Part shown: piece by piece, positions 55,228 through 63,904 of the stretch
Numbering within the stretch: the stretch's first letter is position 1
Layout of the letters: every line of letters starts with the position of its first letter
Assembly: GCF_003413745.1 (NCBI RefSeq)
Contig: NZ_QVID01000001.1
Coordinates: forward strand, 1 to 64,000
Source: Marixanthomonas ophiurae
GTDB lineage: Bacteria; Bacteroidota; Bacteroidia; Flavobacteriales; Flavobacteriaceae
Length of the DNA stretch: 64,000 nt
Direction: 5' to 3'
The notes under the pieces: model-generated
Told to the model about the DNA's origin: nothing
Database searches by the model: none
Seen by the model: only the letters and a program-made list of their open reading frames with translations
Position numbers and translations under genes: made by a program

Positions 55228-56711
55228 TATTTTTTTCTTCTGAAAAAGTTTTGAATCAAATCCCGTATCGCTATTTTTTCGTCAATATTATAGACTGAAA
55301 AGATACTTGAAATTAGTATCATCACACTTAAGGAAATATATTTCAACACATCATCTTCTACAAACGACAGTAAAAACGAAAGAGTACAAAGTACGATAGA
55401 AATTCCGAAAATGTAATAAAACTCTTTTCTAAATGTAAAATTATAACGGTAATAAGTTATGAGCCAAATCACTATAAAATGAATAATAAAATAGATAAAA
55501 TAACTAATCCCTAGGCCTTCAAGTCCCCAATAGGTGTATCCGATGATATTCATAACCACTAAAATACTATTAAACCCAATAGCTGTTTTGATAAATATTT
55601 TGGAGTCACCTTTCGCAATAATAATGTACCCTAATGAAAAGGAAACCGCTTTAAACAACATTCCTAAAATACCCCAACTTACAAATTGTACAGTTGGTGT
55701 AAACTCTTGACTATACAGCAATGTTATAAAAAAGGGTGCAAAAGCAACAAATATGACAATAATCGGGACAATAATTAACACTGCAACATACGCTTGTTCA
55801 AAAACTATGTTTCGTATTTTTTCAATGGCATTAGAAACTGCCGAAAGACGCGGAAAATAATCCGTACTCATTGCATTGAACACCAACCCTACGTATGTGT
55901 TTAAAATCATCATCCCCGCATTGTAATACCCAACCGAATCGACCCCACCTTCATTACTAATATAAATTTGAATAACATACGCCGCAATCAACGTTATTAC
56001 ACTACTTACACTCAACGTAACGCCCAAGTGAATCATCTCTTTCCCTTCGGAAAAGGCTTCTTTATTGGTCAGTGATACCTTTTCAACTTTGGTTTTGTTG
56101 GTGTAATACAGCGTAATCACAAAACTGATAAGCGAAGCAATGATAATAGCCGGTATGATGGCTTCTATTCTGAAAAAATAATATAACGGCACGGTTATAA
56201 TAAGTCCAACCGTATTCCCTACTAAATTGGCTTTGGCCAAATTAACCAGCTTTTGCAATCCTTGTAAAATGGCCAAATTGCTATGTGTAAACTGTTTAAA
56301 AAGAAGCGCTAATGAAAGCCAAATAAACGAAACAGTATATTCTTTACTTTCAAAAGCTATTTCACTCAACCAAGGTGACATTATCATCATTAAAACAGCT
56401 CCAATAACTGCTGTAAACCAAACCAAGCGTTTTAAAACGTGAATTGTCCGGGCTACTTTATTGGCTTTATAATTTTCTTTGGCGTACGAAATATCCTTGA
56501 CCGCGCTTCGATTAAGGCCAAGATTGGTAACAGCATCCACCACATTAAGGGTCGTGTTAAACAAGCTGGCAATCCCCATTCCTGTAGGACCGATAAACAA
56601 CGCAATAAACTTAGACCGCACAATAGAAATAAGAATGTTGAAAACCTGAACCCCGCCAAATAACGAAGTGGCTTTCATAACATGCCTAAATGAGTTTTTG
56701 TACGGTTGCAT
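55227..56711 (-). CDS. Oligosaccharide flippase (Wzx/MVF-type)
   Basis: 494 residues, about 12-14 membrane segments. Starts MQPYKNSFRHVMKATSLFGGVQVFNIL and has the family segment VRSKFIALFIGPTGMGIASLF. It moves lipid-linked oligosaccharides across the inner membrane. It is the second of two flippase genes in tandem: the upstream one ends 2 nt before this start. The C-terminus is basic (NFFRRKK). Confidence 0.88.
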   Translation of the reverse strand: MQPYKNSFRHVMKATSLFGGVQVFNILISIVRSKFIALFIGPTGMGIASLFNTTLNVVDAVTNLGLNRSAVKDISYAKENYKANKVARTIHVLKRLVWFTAVIGAVLMMIMSPWLSEIAFESKEYTVSFIWLSLALLFKQFTHSNLAILQGLQKLVNLAKANLVGNTVGLIITVPLYYFFRIEAIIPAIIIASLISFVITLYYTNKTKVEKVSLTNKEAFSEGKEMIHLGVTLSVSSVITLIAAYVIQIYISNEGGVDSVGYYNAGMMILNTYVGLVFNAMSTDYFPRLSAVSNAIEKIRNIVFEQAYVAVLIIVPIIVIFVAFAPFFITLLYSQEFTPTVQFVSWGILGMLFKAVSFSLGYIIIAKGDSKIFIKTAIGFNSILVVMNIIGYTYWGLEGLGISYFIYFIIHFIVIWLITYYRYNFTFRKEFYYIFGISIVLCTLSFLLSFVEDDVLKYISLSVMILISSIFSVYNIDEKIAIRDLIQNFFRRKK

Positions 56712-56713
56712 CG

Positions 56714-58015
56714 TTATGGTTTTAAGGCTTCAGGGTTATTCTTTTGCTTTTTAAAATAGCGCATCACCAAGAAAAAGACCAAGAAAAAATACAGTATATA
56801 CCGAATAAAATGTGCTATTACCACACCTTCCACTCCGTATTCATCTACTAACAAATAGGAAAGACCGTAGAATAAAGCAAGCGAAAATAATTCAGTAAAA
56901 ATAAAATTACGCACCATTTTCTTTGCAATAAACTGGTGTAGTAGTACCAAAGCGGCCAGTTTTATAAAATCGCCTAACAATTGCCACTTAAATAACGGAG
57001 CCATTTCGTCAAAATCGATGAAGATGTATTCTATAAATTGAAAGCGTAGAAAATAGATGACCACCATTCCGACACCAAATAACGGCAACAGAGTTTTATA
57101 GATGTTAAACAGTTCTTTTTTAAAACCTGACTCTGTTTTTAATCCAGTAAATTTAGGAATCACATATAAGGTAAATATAGCCCCTGAAAACACCATATAA
57201 TTTTTTGAAAGCGTAGTCATCCCAGTCCATATACCTGCATCATCTGCACTCAATCGTTTGGCTAACATAGAACGAATATCTATTTCCACGTAACTTACCA
57301 GTACAGTTGCTACAAAGGACATTAATGAAAAGGCCAATAAGCTTTTTGCATAGGGTGCTTTAAACGAAATGTTGGAAAAATGTAGATACTCGCGAAGCAC
57401 TTTTATAAAAATAAAAAGCATCACAGCAACCTGAATAACCGGAATTAGCGCAATAGCAAGCAACGCTCCATCTATGCTATACTGATACAACATTAGTAAG
57501 GTTAACGTAGCTCCTAACAAGTATGCAACTAATTCTATTTTTGCAAATTTCTTGTAATCAGACAGGCCATTTACAATTCCGTTAAATACGCGTTGTATCG
57601 CAATAAAAGGTGCCACAACGGCCACTATTTTAACGATGTATTCAAAATCGCGGGTATAAAAAAGGTGCTCACTAATAAAGCCAGCCCCAAAAAATAATAC
57701 TGTAAACGAAGTGACACTACCCAAAACAGTAAACACAAAGGCAGTTGAAAACAGTTTTTGAAGCCTTTCACTGTCATCTTTATAATCTGCTACATATTTT
57801 ACTACGCCATTAAAAATACCAAACGAGGTAATAGACGTTAACATTTGTAACAAGTTACGCAATGAACCGATTTTTGCGTATCCAGCTTTCCCAACGATAT
57901 CAGTCAACTCTCGTTGTAGAAAAAAAGCAACAAATAACCGTATAACGATAACCCCAGCGTTTAAAGAGGTCATCTTTAAAAGTAGGTTGTCGCGTATAAA
58001 TTTTGGGATTTTCAA
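56714..58015 (-). CDS. Oligosaccharide flippase, second copy, TTG start
   Basis: 433 residues with about 12 membrane segments. Starts at TTG 58015 (KIPKFIRDNLLLKMTSLNAG). Residues such as IGSLRNLLQMLTSITSFGIFNGVVKYVADYKDD match Wzx/O-antigen flippases. It is not closely similar to the tandem neighbour, so it is not a recent duplicate. Two flippases in one cluster suggest two exported glycans or divergent roles. Its start lies only 46 nt from the stop of the four-helix-bundle gene, across a G-rich heptad tract. Confidence 0.85.
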   Translation of the reverse strand: MKIPKFIRDNLLLKMTSLNAGVIVIRLFVAFFLQRELTDIVGKAGYAKIGSLRNLLQMLTSITSFGIFNGVVKYVADYKDDSERLQKLFSTAFVFTVLGSVTSFTVLFFGAGFISEHLFYTRDFEYIVKIVAVVAPFIAIQRVFNGIVNGLSDYKKFAKIELVAYLLGATLTLLMLYQYSIDGALLAIALIPVIQVAVMLFIFIKVLREYLHFSNISFKAPYAKSLLAFSLMSFVATVLVSYVEIDIRSMLAKRLSADDAGIWTGMTTLSKNYMVFSGAIFTLYVIPKFTGLKTESGFKKELFNIYKTLLPLFGVGMVVIYFLRFQFIEYIFIDFDEMAPLFKWQLLGDFIKLAALVLLHQFIAKKMVRNFIFTELFSLALFYGLSYLLVDEYGVEGVVIAHFIRYILYFFLVFFLVMRYFKKQKNNPEALKP

Positions 58016-58020
58016 GGTTA

Positions 58021-58049
58021 GTTGGTAGTGGGTAGTTTATAGTGGTTAG
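58021..58049 (+). repeat. Left inverted repeat with G-rich heptads
   Basis: The tract runs gttggtagtg ggtagtttat agtggttag. Positions 58030-58049 (GGGTAGTTTATAGTGGTTAG) pair with the inverse copy at 58497-58516 in 18 of 20 positions. Seven-base spacing of TAG (58026, 58033, 58040, 58047) links it to the other heptad tracts. Confidence 0.85.
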
Positions 58050-58060
58050 TAAATGGTTTA

Positions 58061-58426
58061 TTATTTGTTTCTGAGATATTTTTGCAAGCTACTAGTCATT
58101 TTTGAGAGTTCCACGAGTTTTTCGCGTGTGTTCCTATCTTTGTCCTCAGTTATATATTTTCTCCTTTTTGCAATTGTGGAACAAACAACACATTCTTTTA
58201 TCGAATTACCCGAAATCTGTAAATAACGGTTAAATTGTTTATCTGTATCCCCGGAACCTTCGGCAATATTCAATGATATGGAGATAGCCGCCCGAATATA
58301 TTGAGAAGAAAGCCGATACATTTCTTCTTTTGGGAAATCATCAGTAATATCATAAACCATATCCACAAAATCCAACGATTTTTTATATACTTTTAAATCT
58401 TCAAAATTAAATTTAGTTGGTTCCAT
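58061..58426 (-). CDS. Four-helix-bundle protein (23S rRNA IVS / S23 type)
   Basis: 121 residues, all alpha. The family blocks are visible: FEDLKVYKKSLDFVDMVY near the start, FPKEEMYRLSSQYIRAAISI, SLNIAEGSGD, and a C-terminal helix with LVELSKMTSSLQKYL. Such proteins are encoded in intervening sequences of 23S rRNA genes of some bacteria and as scattered small genes in Bacteroidota; relatives serve as accessory proteins of diversity-generating retroelements. No reverse transcriptase is present here. It breaks the flippase/fdtB gene line and is bracketed by 20-bp inverted repeats, so it looks inserted. Its biochemical role is unknown. Confidence 0.85.
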   Translation of the reverse strand: MEPTKFNFEDLKVYKKSLDFVDMVYDITDDFPKEEMYRLSSQYIRAAISISLNIAEGSGDTDKQFNRYLQISGNSIKECVVCSTIAKRRKYITEDKDRNTREKLVELSKMTSSLQKYLRNK

Positions 58427-58474
58427 AAAAATTATCTTTAGTTAACAATTAAAATGTCCACTATATTCAAATAC

Positions 58475-58520
58475 CTACTCTCTATTTCACTACCCTCTAC
58501 CCACTAGAAACTACCCTCTA
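58475..58520 (-). repeat. Right inverted repeat with heptads running into the fdtB stop codon
   Basis: CTA occurs at 58475, 58482, 58490, 58497, 58504, 58511 and 58518 (spacing 7, once 8). The last CTA is the TAG stop codon of fdtB on the minus strand. Positions 58497-58516 are the inverse of 58030-58049 with 2 mismatches, including a perfect 10-bp core (tagtgggtag at 58026-58035 against ctacccacta at 58497-58506). Confidence 0.85.
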
Positions 58521-59624
58521 TTCCTGCCAACCATTTAAAACTAAAATAATCTCATCTACCTCTTCATCACCCATCACTGGACTTATTGGAATACTCACTA
58601 CTTCATTATGGATTTGCTCCGTAATTGGAAATGATAACGTATTATACTCTGGTAACGCCTCTTGTTGGTGTGGGGGAATGGGATAATGTATTAATGTTCC
58701 TATTTCGTTCTCCTTTAAATATTCTATAAAGTCTGTACGGTCTTTTACCCGAACCACAAACAAATGAAAAATATGATTATCACTGCTATCCCATTCGGGA
58801 AGCGTGATTTTTTTATTATTTATTTCAGAAATGTACTTTCTCGCCAAATTGCGTCGGCGTTCATTATCAGCATCGAGCTTCGGTAATTTTACATTTAAAA
58901 AAGTTGCTTGTACTTCATCCAACCGGGAATTGAAACCGGTTAATTCATTTACATATTTTGAAGAAGCGCCGTAATTACGAAGTTTCCACAGTACGGAGGC
59001 TAACTCATCATCGTTCGTTGTAACTGCTCCACCATCGCCTAAGGCACCTAAATTTTTGGTGGGATAAAAACTGAAACCAGCTGCATCTCCCAAATCTCCG
59101 GCTCGTTTACCATTTGTATTTTTTGCTCCGTGAGCTTGTGCGGCGTCTTCAATCACTAATAAGTTATTTTCTTTTGCCACTTTTGAAATCGCGTCCATCG
59201 GAGCCAACTGTCCGTATAAATGAACCGGCATAATGGCTTTTGTGGTTTCAGAAATCGCTCCTTCCAACGCTTGTATATTGAAGTTGTATGTTTCCAATTC
59301 AGCTTCCACCAAAACTGGAGTCATTCCAGCTTGTTTAATGGCTAAAATAGTAGCGATGTAGGTATTTGAAGCTACCAAGACCTCATCACCTTCGTGTAGC
59401 TTTCCTAACACCTTATAGCCTTCTAAAATCAATCGTAGGGCTTCTAATCCGTTAGCAACTCCAATACAATGTTTTGTTCCGCAGTATTCAGCAAAGCTGG
59501 TTTCAAAAGAACTGACATTGTTTCCTAGAATATAATATCCAGAATCTAAAAATGCTTTAAACCGCAACTGAAATTCAGCTTCAAAACGGGCATTGATTTT
59601 ATGTAAATCTAAAAATGGAATCAT
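58518..59624 (-). CDS. DegT/DnrJ/EryC1 aminotransferase, FdtB/QdtB-like
   Basis: 368 residues, PLP enzyme of fold type I. PLP lysine Lys190 in [16 protein letters not shown], the phosphate-binding region [11 protein letters not shown] and the Asp of [11 protein letters not shown] are present. The opening [13 protein letters not shown] and length match dTDP-3-keto-6-deoxyhexose 3-aminotransferases. With the FdtA-type isomerase at 51196 it would make dTDP-Fuc3N or dTDP-Qui3N for the surface polysaccharide. Its start overlaps the stop of the GNAT gene by 4 nt (ATGA coupling). The TAG stop is part of the heptad array. Confidence 0.88.
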   Translation of the reverse strand: MIPFLDLHKINARFEAEFQLRFKAFLDSGYYILGNNVSSFETSFAEYCGTKHCIGVANGLEALRLILEGYKVLGKLHEGDEVLVASNTYIATILAIKQAGMTPVLVEAELETYNFNIQALEGAISETTKAIMPVHLYGQLAPMDAISKVAKENNLLVIEDAAQAHGAKNTNGKRAGDLGDAAGFSFYPTKNLGALGDGGAVTTNDDELASVLWKLRNYGASSKYVNELTGFNSRLDEVQATFLNVKLPKLDADNERRRNLARKYISEINNKKITLPEWDSSDNHIFHLFVVRVKDRTDFIEYLKENEIGTLIHYPIPPHQQEALPEYNTLSFPITEQIHNEVVSIPISPVMGDEEVDEIILVLNGWQE

Positions 59625-60676
59625 ATCAATGATAGGTCTAAAGTTTTATACACAGCAGTCTCTACAACGTAATTATCTGCTGTAAACGTACGTGCACCAC
59701 AGCTTTCTTTCCAGAAAATAAGCCCTTGATTTAAATGCTTACCGTTTTCTTCGCTTGAAATATTAAAATCAAAATACCGCTTATCAGTTTTGAAATGATT
59801 AATGATAAAGTCGTACGCCAAGTCTAAACTTCCGTAGGTGTTTTTATCTACATTCCCTGAAACATATTGCGGATGAATAGTGGTTTTAGTTAAAAAAACC
59901 GTTGTCCCGGCGACTATTTTTTTGTCTTTATAGACACTTACTTGTTTAATATGCTGAGGAAAACGGGATGCTAGCAATTTAATCTCTTCTAGTGTATGAA
60001 CAGGCTTAACTCTGTGTTTTTTCTGAAGGTTTGGGATTAAAATTTCATTCCAAAATCCTTCGTAATTATCATCAATTTGTACTGTTAACCCGTTTCTGAT
60101 CGCTTTGTTAATGCCTTCTCGTCTGTTTTTCTGAAATCGTAATTTATTTTCATAATCAATCACCATTAATGCATCACGCTTTACTACGGTCGCATTTGCT
60201 TTAAAAAGAAAGTACGATAATTCATCTGCTGGAAGGGTGTTGTAAAAAGTTGGGATGACACGAATATCAAGGGTTTTAATTCCCTCAGTATATAAAAATT
60301 CGAGCGCAGCTTTAAAAGCTTCAAAAGCAGCTAATAGTTTCCCTTTTTCCTGTAACACAAAACTTCCATACGTCAATCCTTGATGCGAAATAACCGTATC
60401 TCCTTTTTTATTTGCCGGTAAAACAGCGTAAAGCTTTTCATCTTTATAGACCATCAATGAAAAATCTTCAAATCGATCACTGTGATACTCCATAAAGTTT
60501 CGGTTGAATAAAAAGGTTGCGTTTTTTGCCGAGGCGATAAAATCATTCCATTCCGCTTTATGCGAAGTAGTATATTTTTGTACCTGAAATTCAGGATTGT
60601 TTTTATTTTTCGGTGTATTCAAGAAACTAATATTGGTTACGCCATGTAAAACTAAAATTATTTTTACTTTTAGCAA
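59621..60676 (-). CDS. FemAB-like GNAT-family acetyltransferase
   Basis: Up to 351 residues. The conserved part begins with [35 protein letters not shown], then [19 protein letters not shown], and a C-terminal GNAT core ([32 protein letters not shown]). This family occurs in flavobacterial polysaccharide clusters and probably acylates or aminoacylates a sugar. The ATG at 60676 adds about 30 atypical residues; the TTG at 60622 ([12 protein letters not shown]) is a plausible real start, as TTG starts are used elsewhere here. Coupled to fdtB; first gene of the minus-strand fdtB-flippase-acyltransferase line. Confidence 0.75.
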   Translation of the reverse strand: MLKVKIILVLHGVTNISFLNTPKNKNNPEFQVQKYTTSHKAEWNDFIASAKNATFLFNRNFMEYHSDRFEDFSLMVYKDEKLYAVLPANKKGDTVISHQGLTYGSFVLQEKGKLLAAFEAFKAALEFLYTEGIKTLDIRVIPTFYNTLPADELSYFLFKANATVVKRDALMVIDYENKLRFQKNRREGINKAIRNGLTVQIDDNYEGFWNEILIPNLQKKHRVKPVHTLEEIKLLASRFPQHIKQVSVYKDKKIVAGTTVFLTKTTIHPQYVSGNVDKNTYGSLDLAYDFIINHFKTDKRYFDFNISSEENGKHLNQGLIFWKESCGARTFTADNYVVETAVYKTLDLSLI

Positions 60677-60698
60677 CGGTTTTACAAGTATATACTAT

Positions 60699-62000
60699 AT
60701 GGCGTTGTTGAATTTTATTGATAAGCAGTTTAATCTTTGTGTGGGCGCCCTGTTTTGTACTGTTTCCATCCTTGTGTTTATTTCTCCTATAGCGTTACAG
60801 CCAGACTCCCTTGGTTATATTGATGTTTGGTTTAACCGCACGCCGGTATATCCGCTTTTTGTAAATACTGTTCTAGCTATTTTTGGTGATTATTATAAAA
60901 CAGCTTTAAAGGTATTACAACTGCTGTTAGGACTGGCATCGGTTTGGTTTTTTATCACCCAGCTACGAAAACACATCTCTTTACAAACTTTTTGGTATTT
61001 GCTGTTGACTGGTATTTTATTAATTCCATATGTGTACAACCATAAAATTGCAAACAACATACTTACAGAAGCAATTGCCTACCCACTGTATTTATTGACG
61101 ACCGCTCATTTTTTATTGTTCTTTTTTAAGGAGCATACAAAAAACTTAAGCTATGCTCTCATCTTCCTGTTTATACTTTTATTAACGCGAAAACAGTTTT
61201 TGTATTTTGTGCCTATCGGTTTGGTGATCCTGTTTTGGGTAAGTTACAAATCAAAAACATTCAAACGGAACATTCCACATCTAATCGTTTTGGTTTTACT
61301 GCCTTTTGTGGTTTCGTTAACTGACAGCACCTACCATAAAATCGTGCACGGTCATTTTACCAATACCCCTTGGACCGGAATCCATCTGTTGGCTCCAGCG
61401 ATGTATGTAGCCGATAAAGAAGATGTAGCTATTTATACTTCGGAAGAAGAAAAAGCCTATTTCAATGCTATTTACACCGAAATTGAAGAAAATAACTTTA
61501 ATGAAGCTGCTGCCATTTCTGAAGGGCAAGATGTTATCTCACACTATATAGCCAATTTTGCAAAAATTGCAAATGGCACAATTTATCCTATCGGGAAAGA
61601 GCGGTACGAGAAAGAACTTTCGGAAGATGATGCCTTAATTAAAGTTGATGAAACGACTACGGCAATGGCCATACCATTGATAAAAGACAATTTTAAAAAG
61701 TGGCTTTCGCTGTATATTAAAAATTTCAGTTACGGATTTGAAAACTCAAAATACGTGTTGCTATTTGTTATTTTATTTCTCTTCGGAATTAGTAAAATAA
61801 ACGTCTCAAATACCAACCGATTTAAAGCTATTGCTTTTGTAACGTGTGTCACTATAAGCAATATAGCTATTGTAGCTGTGGGAATGCACACCTTAAAACG
61901 GTTTACTTTTTATAATGATTGGGTGCTGTTTTTTGTGATTTTTATTTTATTGAACAGTATAAGCACTCATTATATTGCCAAAAGAAAAACACACCTATAA
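60699..62000 (+). CDS. Integral-membrane protein, probable GT-C glycosyltransferase
   Basis: 433 residues from the ATG at 60699 (MALLNFIDKQFNL). About ten membrane segments. The first periplasmic loop has QPDSLGYIDVWFNRTPVYPLF, the acidic-then-RTPVYP pattern typical of GT-C enzymes that use polyprenyl-phosphate sugars. A periplasmic insert at roughly 225-320 is rich in Glu. An ATG at 60597 is in frame but would add 34 residues reaching into the divergent GNAT gene. It may be the last step, or a side-branch transferase, of the polysaccharide. Ends at a bidirectional terminator. Confidence 0.7.
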   Translation: MALLNFIDKQFNLCVGALFCTVSILVFISPIALQPDSLGYIDVWFNRTPVYPLFVNTVLAIFGDYYKTALKVLQLLLGLASVWFFITQLRKHISLQTFWYLLLTGILLIPYVYNHKIANNILTEAIAYPLYLLTTAHFLLFFFKEHTKNLSYALIFLFILLLTRKQFLYFVPIGLVILFWVSYKSKTFKRNIPHLIVLVLLPFVVSLTDSTYHKIVHGHFTNTPWTGIHLLAPAMYVADKEDVAIYTSEEEKAYFNAIYTEIEENNFNEAAAISEGQDVISHYIANFAKIANGTIYPIGKERYEKELSEDDALIKVDETTTAMAIPLIKDNFKKWLSLYIKNFSYGFENSKYVLLFVILFLFGISKINVSNTNRFKAIAFVTCVTISNIAIVAVGMHTLKRFTFYNDWVLFFVIFILLNSISTHYIAKRKTHL

Positions 62001-62033
62001 AAAAACCACCATCAAAAATGACAGTGGTTTTTT
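61998..62033. terminator. Bidirectional terminator
   Basis: The stem aaaaaccac/gtggttttt (62001-62009 and 62024-62032) has A and T runs on both sides, so it can stop transcripts from the plus-strand membrane-protein gene and from typA. Confidence 0.8.
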
Positions 62034-62054
62034 CTATAAAATTTCAGAAATAAA

Positions 62055-63851
62055 TTACATTATCTTATTTCTTTTTCTATCTACTTCTTTTAAGTACACT
62101 TTTCTAAGTCGCAGGTGGTTTGGCGTAACCTCAACATATTCATCTTTCTGAATATATTCCAACGCTTCTTCTAATGAAAATTTGATTGCCGGTACAATTT
62201 TGGCTTTATCATCTGCACCAGAAGAACGTACGTTACTCAACTTCTTGGTTTTTGTTATGTTCACAGTCATATCATCTTGACGGCTGTTTTCACCAATAAC
62301 CTGACCTTCGTAAATATCTTCTCCCGGATCTACGAAAAAGCGACCACGATCTTGTAACTTATCAATAGAATATGGTATTGCTTTTCCTTTTTCCATAGAC
62401 ACTAAACTACCGTTTTGTCTTTCAGGAATACCTCCTTTTAAGGGTTGGTATTCTAAGAAACGGTGTGTCATAATAGCTTCACCTGCTGTAGCGGTCAATA
62501 ATTGGTTACGCAAACCAATAATTCCTCTTGACGGGATATTAAACTTACAAACCATTCGTTCTCCTTTGGCTTCCATGCTTAACATTTCACCTTTACGCAA
62601 GCTTACCATTTCAATGGCTTTACCGCTTACGGTTTCAGGAAGATCGATTGTTAATTCTTCAACTGGCTCACATTTTTTACCATCAATTTCTTTGATGATT
62701 ACCTGTGGTTGTCCAATTTGAAGTTCATATCCTTCACGGCGCATGGTTTCAATTAAAACTGAAAGGTGCAATACCCCACGACCAAATACCAAAAATTTAT
62801 CGGCACTGTCGGTTGGGTTTACACGCAATGCTAAGTTTTTCTCTAATTCACGCTCTAAACGTTCTCTTACGTGACGAGATGTAACAAATTTTCCATCTTT
62901 TCCGAAGAAAGGTGAATCGTTAATGGTGAACAACATACTCATTGTTGGTTCATCAATAGCGATGGTTTTCAATGCTTCTGGGTTTTCAAGATCTGCAACG
63001 GTATCACCAATTTCAAATCCTTCAAGACCAACCAAGGCACAAATATCACCTGCCTGAACTTCTTCAACTTTTATGCGGCCTAAACCTTCAAATGTATGTA
63101 ATTCTTTAATTCTAGATTTTACTTTAGTACCATCACGTTTTACCAAAGTAACTTGCATATTTTCTTTCAATGTACCACGCTGTAAACGCCCAATAGCAAT
63201 ACGCCCGGTGAAAGAAGAATAGTCTAATGAAGTAATCAATAATTGAGTGGTACCTTCTTCAATTTTAGGAGAAGGAACATGTTCTAATACCATATCTAAA
63301 GCTGGCTCGATAGAGTCGGTTGGCTTTTGCCAATCGTCACTCATCCAGTTATTTTTAGCCGAACCGTATACGGTTGGGAAGTCTAGTTGCCATTCTTCGG
63401 CACCTAATTCAAACATTAAATCGAAAACAGCTTCATGTACTTCATCTGGCGTACAGTTATCTTTATCTACTTTGTTTACAACCACACATGGCTTTAAACC
63501 TAGTGAGATTGCTTTCTGCAATACAAAACGAGTTTGCGGCATCGGACCTTCAAAAGCATCTACTAACAATAAAACTCCATCGGCCATATTCAATACTCGC
63601 TCCACTTCACCACCAAAATCGGCGTGACCAGGAGTATCGATAATATTAATTTTTGTGTCTTTATACGTAACAGAAACGTTTTTAGAGGTAATTGTAATAC
63701 CGCGCTCACGCTCCAAATCATTATTGTCCAAAATTAACTCCCCGGTTTGTTCGTTTTCACGAAACAAACTACAGTGGTGCATAATCTTATCTACCAAGGT
63801 AGTTTTACCGTGGTCAACGTGCGCAATAATGGCGATGTTTTTAATGTTCAT
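62055..63851 (-). CDS. typA: Translational GTPase TypA/BipA
   Basis: 598 residues. Ribosome-binding GTPase linked to stress growth and 50S assembly. G1 AHVDHGKT at 10-17, RGITI, G3 DTPGHADF, G4 NKVDKD, then EF-G-like domains and the TypA-specific C-terminal domain with GKAIPYSIDKLQDRGRFFVDPGEDIYEGQVIGE (in part: DRGRFFVDPGEDIYEGQ). Ends with a basic tail (VDRKRNKIM). Single-gene unit with a strong promoter. Confidence 0.97.
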   Translation of the reverse strand: MNIKNIAIIAHVDHGKTTLVDKIMHHCSLFRENEQTGELILDNNDLERERGITITSKNVSVTYKDTKINIIDTPGHADFGGEVERVLNMADGVLLLVDAFEGPMPQTRFVLQKAISLGLKPCVVVNKVDKDNCTPDEVHEAVFDLMFELGAEEWQLDFPTVYGSAKNNWMSDDWQKPTDSIEPALDMVLEHVPSPKIEEGTTQLLITSLDYSSFTGRIAIGRLQRGTLKENMQVTLVKRDGTKVKSRIKELHTFEGLGRIKVEEVQAGDICALVGLEGFEIGDTVADLENPEALKTIAIDEPTMSMLFTINDSPFFGKDGKFVTSRHVRERLERELEKNLALRVNPTDSADKFLVFGRGVLHLSVLIETMRREGYELQIGQPQVIIKEIDGKKCEPVEELTIDLPETVSGKAIEMVSLRKGEMLSMEAKGERMVCKFNIPSRGIIGLRNQLLTATAGEAIMTHRFLEYQPLKGGIPERQNGSLVSMEKGKAIPYSIDKLQDRGRFFVDPGEDIYEGQVIGENSRQDDMTVNITKTKKLSNVRSSGADDKAKIVPAIKFSLEEALEYIQKDEYVEVTPNHLRLRKVYLKEVDRKRNKIM

Positions 63852-63874
63852 AATGTTACCAATTTTTAGGCGTG

Positions 63875-63904
63875 CAAAAGTACTGTTTATTAATGAAATA
63901 TCAA
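63875..63904 (-). promoter_or_regulatory. typA promoter
   Basis: TTG (63904-63902), 19-nt spacer, TACTTTTG (63882-63875): an exact fit to the flavobacterial housekeeping promoter consensus, 23 nt before the start codon. The last 96 bases of the window upstream show nothing else recognisable. Confidence 0.8.

Noticed and set aside
58061-58426. Four-helix-bundle gene considered as part of a diversity-generating retroelement
   Set aside because: No reverse transcriptase, template repeat or variable repeat is visible within the window.
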